64,000 nt of DNA from [Clostridium] symbiosum (GTDB lineage Bacteria > Bacillota > Clostridia > Lachnospirales > Lachnospiraceae). The translations under genes were made by a program, and so were the position numbers. Below the pieces are notes generated by a model. It saw nothing but the letters and a program-made list of their open reading frames with translations. It searched no databases and had not been told where the DNA came from. Shown in pieces: positions 58,367 through 64,000 of the stretch; positions within the stretch are counted from its first letter, which is position 1; every line of letters begins with the position of its first letter. The stretch is from NCBI GenBank assembly GCA_021769625.1, contig JAETSN010000029.1, positions 32,438 to 96,437 on the forward strand, read 5' to 3'.

Positions 58367-59809
58367 CTATCTTGCCGCAAGTACGCGGCACACATATTCA
58401 AATACCCGCCCTGCGGAGGAAATGCTCAGTTTCTCCTCAGTCGTATGAATATCTTTCATATCCGGTCCCAACGAAATACAGTCCAGATCGGGGCGTTTTT
58501 CCAGGAGGATACCGCATTCCACGCCGGCGTGGATCGCCTGGATCTCGGGTTTCTTTTTGTACATTTCTTCATAGACTTTGATGCACAGGTCGCGGAAAGG
58601 GGACTTTTTTTTGTAGGTCCAGCCCGGATAATCCCCGGTTACTTCCACATGGCCGCCCAGCAGTCCGGTCAGGGCGGAAATTTTTGTGATCAGCGCCTCT
58701 TTTTCACTGGCGATGGAGCTTCTGACGGATGTTACGACTGTCAGGTTCTGTTCATCCAGCTTCATGATGCCGTTGTTCAGGGACGTCTGCACAAGACCGT
58801 GCATATCCGCGCTCATCGCCTGTACGCCGTTCGGCATCAGCAGCAATAAGTTTTTCACTTTATCGCAGGACGCCCGATCCAGACAGGATACTTCCGCTGT
58901 TTTTTCCTCCGTCAGTATTATTTTTACCCCTGGATCTTTTGTGGAGAGTTCTGTCTGCAATACACCCGCAAATTTTCTGACCGCATCAGTCAATTCTTTT
59001 TCCTTCCCCGAAACGATGAACCGGAGCGTCGTCTCTCTGGGGATCGCGTTATCCGCCAGGCCGCCTTCCATTCCGCAGATACCGATATCCGTCACCGCGG
59101 ATATCTCCGCCAGAAGCCTTCCTGTCAGGCTGTTGGAATTTCCCCGCTCCTTATGGATCTCTCCGCCGGAGTGGCCGCCCAAAAGGCCGCAGATCCTGCA
59201 GGTATAGAGCGTCCCTGTTCTCTTTTCCCGAGTCACCGGCAGGAGATGCTTCACACTGGCGCCTCCGGCGCATCCCGCCAGAAAATATCCTTCGTCCTCC
59301 GAGTCCAGATTCAGCAGCCTTGTTCCTTTCACATCAGACAGGTCAAGGGCTTTCGCACCGTCCATGCCCACCTCTTCATCCACCGTGATGACCACATCCA
59401 GATGGGGATGGGGAATACTGTCATCGTCCAGGATCGCCAACGCGTAGGCGACAGCGATACCGTCGTCTCCGCCGAGGCTGGTGTTTTCCGCATAGATATA
59501 ATCACCTCCCACCGCAAGCCTTAACCCTTCCGTTTTCATATCAATGCCGCAGTCAGGCTTTTTCACTGCCACCATGTCCATATGTCCCTGCAGTATGATT
59601 CCCTCCTGCTCCTCATAACCCGGCGCAGCATCCTTTGAGATAATGACATTTTTCAGCTCATCCTGCCTGCAGGCAAGCCCTCTCTCCTTGGCAAAGGAAA
59701 CCAGATAATCGCTCAGTCTGTCCACATTTCCGGAACCGTGGGGAATCGCACAGATTTCCTCAAAAAATCGAAATACTGACTTCGGCTCCAGTTCTCCTAA
59801 TACTCCCAT
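58367..59809 (-). CDS. pepD: Xaa-His dipeptidase (aminoacyl-histidine dipeptidase, M20C)
   Basis: 480 residues. Zinc metallopeptidase releasing amino acids from Xaa-His dipeptides such as carnosine. Motifs: FFEEICAIPHGSGNVDRLSD, IILQGHMDMVAVK, TSLGGDDGIAVAYALAILDD, VVITVDEEVGMDGAKALDLS, LLGGHSGGEIHKERGNS and C-terminal IHAGVECGILLEKRPDLDCI. ATG at 59809 follows AAAGGAAGGATTGG; an earlier frame start would add 37 residues of hairpin-encoded sequence. Confidence 0.94.
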   Translation of the reverse strand: MGVLGELEPKSVFRFFEEICAIPHGSGNVDRLSDYLVSFAKERGLACRQDELKNVIISKDAAPGYEEQEGIILQGHMDMVAVKKPDCGIDMKTEGLRLAVGGDYIYAENTSLGGDDGIAVAYALAILDDDSIPHPHLDVVITVDEEVGMDGAKALDLSDVKGTRLLNLDSEDEGYFLAGCAGGASVKHLLPVTREKRTGTLYTCRICGLLGGHSGGEIHKERGNSNSLTGRLLAEISAVTDIGICGMEGGLADNAIPRETTLRFIVSGKEKELTDAVRKFAGVLQTELSTKDPGVKIILTEEKTAEVSCLDRASCDKVKNLLLLMPNGVQAMSADMHGLVQTSLNNGIMKLDEQNLTVVTSVRSSIASEKEALITKISALTGLLGGHVEVTGDYPGWTYKKKSPFRDLCIKVYEEMYKKKPEIQAIHAGVECGILLEKRPDLDCISLGPDMKDIHTTEEKLSISSAGRVFEYVCRVLAAR

Positions 59810-59843
59810 ACCAATCCTTCCTTTCTTTCTGTTACTGTGCAAT

Positions 59844-59966
59844 CGAGCAGGGGGGATTCCTCTTCCCCTGCTCGCCGCGCCGGATGCGGGCAGCTTATGC
59901 TGCATCCATCCTCTCCGCACCCGTGCGCATAGAACGCGAAAATCGAGTGGCAGCCCACCCGATTTC
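59844..59966 (-). repeat. Tandem hairpins in the pepD leader
   Basis: CGAGCAGGGG/CCCCTGCTCG (59844-59874), a GGATGC/GCATCC hairpin around 59882-59907, and AAATCG.GTGG/CCAC.CGATTT (59939-59964). Together they occupy most of the 318-bp gap 59810-60127 with another AAGCCAACT/AGTTGGCTT pair at 60040-60060. No T-runs. Function unknown. Confidence 0.65.
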
Positions 59967-60127
59967 CCTCTATGATAATCTTATTATAGAACTTTATCTG
60001 TCTGTTTATACTATCTAAACGGTAGTCGCCAATATGCTCAAGCCAACTCAAAGTTGGCTTTAAGCACGGCACTTGGCTCGTTGCTCGCGGAAATAAACAG
60101 CTTTATCTGTCGACTGACAACTTCTTC

Positions 60128-60481
60128 TTACAGTTTGCTCTTTGCGAGTTCTGCAAGGGATGCAAATCCTTCCGCATCATTTACCGCAAGTTCTGCAAGC
60201 ATCTTTCTGTTGATATCTACCTCAGCCAGTTTCAGGCCGTGCATAAATCTGCTGTAAGATAAACCGTTCATTCTTGCCGCCGCATTGATACGGGCGATCC
60301 AGAGCCGTCTGAACTGACGCTTTCTCTCTTTTCTTCCTGCGTAAGAGCTTGCCAGTGCCCGCATAACGGACTGCTTGGCAATTCTGTACTGTTTTGATCT
60401 TGCACCTCTGTAACCTTTTGCAAGTTTTAATACTCTGTTATGTTTTTTTCTGGCGTTCATGCCGCCTTTTACTCTTGCCAT
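60128..60481 (-). CDS. rplT: 50S ribosomal protein L20
   Basis: 117 residues, basic, binds 23S rRNA and in Bacillus also represses its own operon by binding the infC leader. Motifs: [60 protein letters not shown]. 87 bp after rpmI, last gene of the infC-rpmI-rplT operon. Confidence 0.98.
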   Translation of the reverse strand: MARVKGGMNARKKHNRVLKLAKGYRGARSKQYRIAKQSVMRALASSYAGRKERKRQFRRLWIARINAAARMNGLSYSRFMHGLKLAEVDINRKMLAELAVNDAEGFASLAELAKSKL

Positions 60482-60568
60482 TCTTTTATCCTCCTAACCG
60501 ATTATTGCTTACTTTTCTGCCTCTTTTCCCGAGGAATACGTCCGCATTCCCTTGCGCGGGACTTCTTT

Positions 60569-60766
60569 TTACAGATAAGGCAGAATCTTCTTCATATTCT
60601 TTACATTTGTTGCATCTGTCATTGCTGCTTTTCTCAGATTTCTCTTATTCGTTGTGCTCTTCTTGGTTAAGATATGGCGCTTATAAGCTTTATTTCTTTT
60701 CAGTTTCCCTGTTCCGGTTACTTTGAAACGCTTTGCAGCCGCTCTGCTTGTTTTCATTTTTGGCAT
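60569..60766 (-). CDS. rpmI: 50S ribosomal protein L35
   Basis: 65 residues, strongly basic: [40 protein letters not shown]. Standard partner between infC and rplT. Ribosome site AGGAGGAATT. Confidence 0.97.
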   Translation of the reverse strand: MPKMKTSRAAAKRFKVTGTGKLKRNKAYKRHILTKKSTTNKRNLRKAAMTDATNVKNMKKILPYL

Positions 60767-60809
60767 AATTCATTCCTCCTGTACTTTCTTTATTTTCCAT
60801 ATATGGAAG

Positions 60810-61316
60810 CTACCTTTTCTGTGTCAAGAACATGGTCATGCTTCGTCCTTCCACTTTAGGTGCTTTATCAACTACCGCGATATCCGCAAGCGCCTGGGCA
60901 AAATCATCCAGAATGTGCTTGCTGTTGTTCATATGCGCCATCTCACGACCTCTGAACCGGAGGGTGATCTTCACCTTATCCCCCTTGCTCAGGAACTTCC
61001 TTGCCGCATTCACCTTGGTGTTCAAGTCATTTGTATCAATATTGGGAGACAGCCGCAGTTCCTTTACTTCCGTAGTCTTCTGCTTCTTCTTAGCATCCTT
61101 TTCTTTTCTGGTCTGCTCATATCTGAACTTTCCATAATCAACAATCCTGCAGACCGGAGGCTTCGCTGTAGGTGCGATCTTTACCAGATCCACACCGGCT
61201 TCTTCCGCCAGTTTCATGGCATCTCTGGATGACATAATGCCAAGCTGCTGACCGTCCTCACCTATGACACGCACTTCTCTGTCTCTAATCTGTTCGTTAA
61301 TGAAATAATCGCTAAT
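60810..61316 (-). CDS. infC: Translation initiation factor IF-3 (ATT start)
   Basis: 168 residues when started at the rare ATT codon at 61316, preceded by AAGGGGGAGGG. This gives ISDYFINEQIRDREVRVIGE, matching the Bacillus IF-3 N-terminus; the GTG at 61274 would cut it by 14 residues. Later motifs KPPVCRIVDYGKFRYEQTRK, RLSPNIDTNDLNTKVNAARK, KGDKVKITLRFRGREMAH. ATT starts let IF-3 autoregulate its own translation (established for infC). First gene of the operon behind an attenuator-like leader. Confidence 0.97.
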   Translation of the reverse strand: MSDYFINEQIRDREVRVIGEDGQQLGIMSSRDAMKLAEEAGVDLVKIAPTAKPPVCRIVDYGKFRYEQTRKEKDAKKKQKTTEVKELRLSPNIDTNDLNTKVNAARKFLSKGDKVKITLRFRGREMAHMNNSKHILDDFAQALADIAVVDKAPKVEGRSMTMFLTQKR

Positions 61317-61568
61317 GGTCTTTCCCTCCCCCTTGATCTGAAACAGGCTCTGCCCGCCTCAACGACTTTTCTTTTCTCTACACGCAAAAAGTGGATAACA
61401 GGGCTATCCACTTGATCAGGTTTCTCAATAAATCCGACGTCTTTTCAGTCGAATTCCGAAAATCAAAAATCTGAACGCCTGCCAGCAAAGCCGCAGGGTG
61501 AGAGTGGATACTCTGCTTGTTTTTTATGTGATCTCTGCATCTTAACCGGGATGCAGTCCGCATCACAC
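61317..61568 (-). promoter_or_regulatory. infC-rpmI-rplT leader with terminator and antiterminator
   Basis: The leader of about 250 nt contains an intrinsic terminator AAGTGGATA/TATCCACTTTTT (61386-61412 region, minus strand). Upstream, TATCCACT (61503-61510, minus) duplicates the terminator's 3' arm and can pair with AGTGGATA instead, forming an antiterminator. This fits L20-dependent attenuation known from B. subtilis. Confidence 0.75.
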
Positions 61569-61574
61569 TTTGAT

Positions 61575-61603
61575 ATCTTACCATTGACACCGGCAAATGT
61601 CAA
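61575..61603 (-). promoter_or_regulatory. infC operon promoter
   Basis: Minus-strand TTGACA (61598-61603), 17 bp, TAAGAT (61575-61580). Confidence 0.82.
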
Positions 61604-61632
61604 TGCCCTTCGGCATCTTTTTTCAGCCTTTT

Positions 61633-62553
61633 TTACCGGATATCCTGGTTTACATTTTGAAGTTGCTGTAATCTGGCTACCTTTGCTTCCAGTTCGACGA
61701 TCACAGCATCCTTTTCCGCGATGGCAGCATCCTTCTCCGCAATGATCGCATCCTTCTCTGCAATAGCAACATCCTTCTCTTCCATCTCCTGCTTCACACC
61801 TTCCCATGTCCGGCGGTAATCCTCGAGCGCTTCGCACCGGTCACGGATCCGGTCATCCCCGTTTAAGGTATAGAGAGTTTTCCCCGCTTCCTGCATATAT
61901 TCATTATCCGCTGAGATCATCTTAAAGTCCTCCCATGTCAATGCGTTAAACAGCTTTGCCCATCTGTCGAGCTGGTATTCTTTATCTTCCTTTTCCGCCA
62001 GATGGATCTGGGTTAAGTCTAACACATGTATGGTAAACTTGTCACTATATTTTTGATAGTTTTTTATATTCAGCATTTTGTAGGTGGAAAAAAATTCGGG
62101 ATATTCCGGAAACAGCGTAAAATTTAAGATACCGATCTGGTAAGCAGGCTTCACCGCCCTGTATGCCTCCCCCTTATTCAGCCCGTCGAACAGGCGGGAG
62201 AGATAGACAAGCGACCTTTCCGGCCAGTTATACTGGTTGTTCACCTGCATCTCCAGATTTATGGCGGTATTGTTGTTCATCAGGATCTTGATGTCCAGAA
62301 TAAACTCCTTATCACTGATCTTCTCTCCCAGTTCGATGGGGTTGAGCACCTGTACCACCCGGACTTCCTCCGGGTTCAGATGCAGCAGGGAACACAAAAG
62401 TCCCTTCAATACGTTTTCGTTGCTCTGCATGACGCTGCGGAACATGTAGTCATTCATGAGCGGATAGTCGATCGCTCCGGTCATAGCTGCCGGTTCCGTT
62501 CCGGCGGAAGATGCCGTTTCAGACATATTGACAGAATTTTTCAGATTGTTCAT
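61633..62553 (-). CDS. Rpn/PDDEXK_2-type PD-(D/E)XK nuclease-transposase family protein
   Basis: 306 residues, apparently intact. Core: DYPLMNDYMFRSVMQSNENV, FILDIKILMNNNTAINLEMQ (Asp ... Glu-x-Gln nuclease pattern), VNNQYNWPERSLVYLSRLFD, GILNFTLFPEYPEFFSTYKM. C-terminal coiled coil includes the 7-residue repeat IAEKDA(I/A/V) x 3-4. AAAGGAGCATATCT precedes the ATG at 62553. The family is linked to RecA-independent recombination in E. coli (Rpn). Full-length reference for the truncated gene at 27979. Confidence 0.88.
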   Translation of the reverse strand: MNNLKNSVNMSETASSAGTEPAAMTGAIDYPLMNDYMFRSVMQSNENVLKGLLCSLLHLNPEEVRVVQVLNPIELGEKISDKEFILDIKILMNNNTAINLEMQVNNQYNWPERSLVYLSRLFDGLNKGEAYRAVKPAYQIGILNFTLFPEYPEFFSTYKMLNIKNYQKYSDKFTIHVLDLTQIHLAEKEDKEYQLDRWAKLFNALTWEDFKMISADNEYMQEAGKTLYTLNGDDRIRDRCEALEDYRRTWEGVKQEMEEKDVAIAEKDAIIAEKDAAIAEKDAVIVELEAKVARLQQLQNVNQDIR

Positions 62554-62997
62554 TAGATATGCTCCTTTTGATTTGATCAATTGATTAGATGGAACCGGAT
62601 TTTTACAGAAAACAGATACCACAGAATATAGGAGTTTTATTGGAGATCATACAAGATAAAATTCCGTAGATATAACTGAATCTATAAGATGCGCAAAGAA
62701 CGATACGCCTTCATTTGCTCCGCCTTGGTGCGGCATGCTTCTTTTTTACCACAAAACATCGGCCAAAGGCAAGCATAAAATAAGAAACCGGATGTAGAAA
62801 AATAAAAATGAACCCTGCAAAAAATGGATAAGAAACCACATGATATGCTCCCTATCATTCCCTCCCCCGGGATAAAGCACTAAATCCTGTATTGTGCATA
62901 TTGCTACTTGCTGTCGTTCCGCAATAATAAAAGTTTCCGGAAAAGCTGACATTCCTGATGAAAAAACCTGCTACATCGGAGACAGTTGCACAGATTG
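62554..62997. other. Gap between two Rpn-like genes
   Basis: No gene supported. The stretch contains only short frames, a possible hairpin CTCCGCCTTGGTGCGGC near 62719-62737 and mixed composition. Nothing resembles the terminal repeats found at 40111. Confidence 0.5.
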
Positions 62998-63207
62998 TCA
63001 GCAGTCTTCCTTTAGAATCTCCGCTCTCAGTTTTTCCGGAACAAAACCCTTTTTCTCCAATATCAGCAGGATTGATTTCGCTATTCCTTTCGCTACTCCG
63101 GCATCCGCCGCATTTGCCTTCAGTGTCATTGTCTCATTCTTTGCATTCGGTATTTCTATTGTGACAGCAATTAATCTTTTCCATCGCCTTTTCCCGCGAC
63201 AAAGCAA
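62998..63207 (-). pseudogene. Out-of-frame C-terminal piece after the 63134 gene
   Basis: Frame reads LIAVTIEIPNAKNETMTLKA, DAGVAKGIAKSILLILEKKG and FVPEKLRAEILKEDC. GIAKSILLILEKKG...ELRAEIL is like the usual C-terminus of Rpn-type proteins. It overlaps the 3' end of the 63134 gene in another frame, so one frameshift near 63134-63170 would join them. Confidence 0.55.
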
Positions 63208-64000
63208 AAACCACCATCAGCTCAGTCTCTATTTCTTTTTCATCTTTTCCTTCTTTTATCGACTTTTCAATCAGGCGCCTGCAAGAATCCTCCATTTTCT
63301 GATGCAGTTCCTTATTACTATCCTGCAATTCCTCTATAATCTCCCGTGACAGCCTGATCGCCGGCTCCAGTTCCACTCTTACCATTATAAACAGCTCCTC
63401 ATCCTCTTCCAAAAGATAACTGCATGCTTTCCACAGAAACTCCCCAATATCCTTCCGGATGGCCTCCGTTATCACAGCCTTTTCTTCTTCCCTTTCTAAC
63501 ACCGCCAGACATTCCGAAAGGAACTTTACCATGTCGTCCCTGTTGGCTGTCCCTTTCCTTTCCGCTTTTTTACCCTGTACGGTATCCTCCCTCTTCTCCG
63601 TCGAAGCTTTCTTAATCCGCTCCCTGAACCGGATCAGCAGAAACGGGATCAGGACAGTGAGATGCTTCTCTTCTATCTCTTTCAGCCCATAATCCTGCAC
63701 CCGCATCACCGGTACACGGTACAGGTGCTTTGTACCATCCGGAAAGCATATCTCACAGGACTCATATTCCGGCACGCTCTTTCCATCCCCCAGATATATC
63801 ACCGCAGACTTCGGGAAAGATACCATGAACCTTTTCTCCTGTCCTTTTTCTTCCTGCACCGTTTTTCCATGCGTCAGCGCGATGTTCACATCATACTCGA
63901 ACATCCGGAATACCATCTTCCCGTCCTTTTCTATCTGGCATTCGAAGTGGTACAGGTCTCCCGCAATCTTCATCAGGATGTCCGAGCGGATCGCCCCTAA
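63134..64000 (-). CDS. Rpn-like PD-(D/E)XK family protein (5' end outside window)
   Basis: At least 289 residues; the frame is open to the right edge (LGAIRSDILMKIAGDLYHFE), so the start lies outside. IRSDILMKI...YHFECQIEKDGKMVFRMFEYD fits the PD-(D/E)XK core (Asp, then Glu-x-Gln) of Rpn-type nucleases. Then YRVPVMRVQDYGLKEIEEKH, a charged middle and VELEPAIRLSREIIEELQDS coiled coil. The annotated stop gives CHNRNTECKE, and a C-terminal family-like piece continues in another frame (62998-63207). It may be full-length with an altered end or a decaying copy. Confidence 0.78.
   Translation of the reverse strand, partial: LGAIRSDILMKIAGDLYHFECQIEKDGKMVFRMFEYDVNIALTHGKTVQEEKGQEKRFMVSFPKSAVIYLGDGKSVPEYESCEICFPDGTKHLYRVPVMRVQDYGLKEIEEKHLTVLIPFLLIRFRERIKKASTEKREDTVQGKKAERKGTANRDDMVKFLSECLAVLEREEEKAVITEAIRKDIGEFLWKACSYLLEEDEELFIMVRVELEPAIRLSREIIEELQDSNKELHQKMEDSCRRLIEKSIKEGKDEKEIETELMVVFALSREKAMEKINCCHNRNTECKE

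Overview
The window looks like a chromosomal segment of a Lachnospiraceae-type member of the Clostridia (Bacillota). Reasons: strong GGAGG-type ribosome sites, a perfect CIRCE heat-shock operator at htpG, infC starting at ATT ahead of rpmI-rplT, a two-FeoA/FeoB iron locus with a DtxR-type regulator, small DUF6472-like and HPr-like proteins, and many Rpn-type nuclease genes. This assignment is inference from gene content; no database search was run.

Layout. 1-6.9 kb: htpG (cut by the left edge), a PrsA-type foldase lipoprotein overlapping folA, thyA, a beta-CASP metallo-hydrolase and a TraX-like membrane protein. 7.0-8.3 kb: tRNA-Gly, a type I toxin-antitoxin locus and small regulators. 8.4-12.0 kb: ferrous iron uptake (feoB, two feoA) with a divergent DtxR-family regulator and a visible operator. 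12.1-20.3 kb: a PAP2-like membrane protein, an orphan substrate-binding lipoprotein, sugar and amino-sugar enzymes (AGE-family epimerase, PHP and HAD hydrolases, nagA, an internally deleted nagB) and pepT. 20.4-25.4 kb: exoA, two MATE exporters and an HPr-like protein without its catalytic histidine. 25.5-46.8 kb: an exopolysaccharide locus read leftward, from a secreted protein, an LCP ligase, an SH3 protein, a Wzz-like protein and the priming glycosyl-phosphotransferase, through glycosyltransferases, Wzy-like polymerase, Wzx-like flippase, methyltransferase and TupA-like proteins, to a UDP-sugar epimerase. The AT-rich variable part (about 29-40 kb) lies between two directly repeated Rpn gene remnants. 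47-50.4 kb: regulator, SseB-like protein, udk, tRNA-Pro, a mobile-element remnant and a RelE/ParE module. 50.7-57.4 kb: a nickel-pincer cofactor operon (larE, larC, larB) with a CbiMQO-type nickel transporter, interrupted by a second type I toxin-antitoxin locus. 57.5-64 kb: fucose mutarotase, a Xaa-His dipeptidase, infC-rpmI-rplT behind an attenuator-like leader, and two more Rpn-like genes.

Most interesting signals: (1) two type I toxin-antitoxin loci with tiny hydrophobic toxins, opposed antisense-RNA promoters and shared bidirectional terminators, plus the decayed 3' end of a third; (2) a dispersed palindrome family in which three copies have perfect 23-bp arms that differ at seven positions, every change matched in the opposite arm; (3) a two-hairpin element upstream of both htpG and nagA, also with compensatory changes; (4) Rpn nuclease remnants flanking the polysaccharide cassette, one of them bounded by about 29-bp inverted repeats; (5) a homopolymer frameshift in a polysaccharide gene and an in-frame deletion in nagB.
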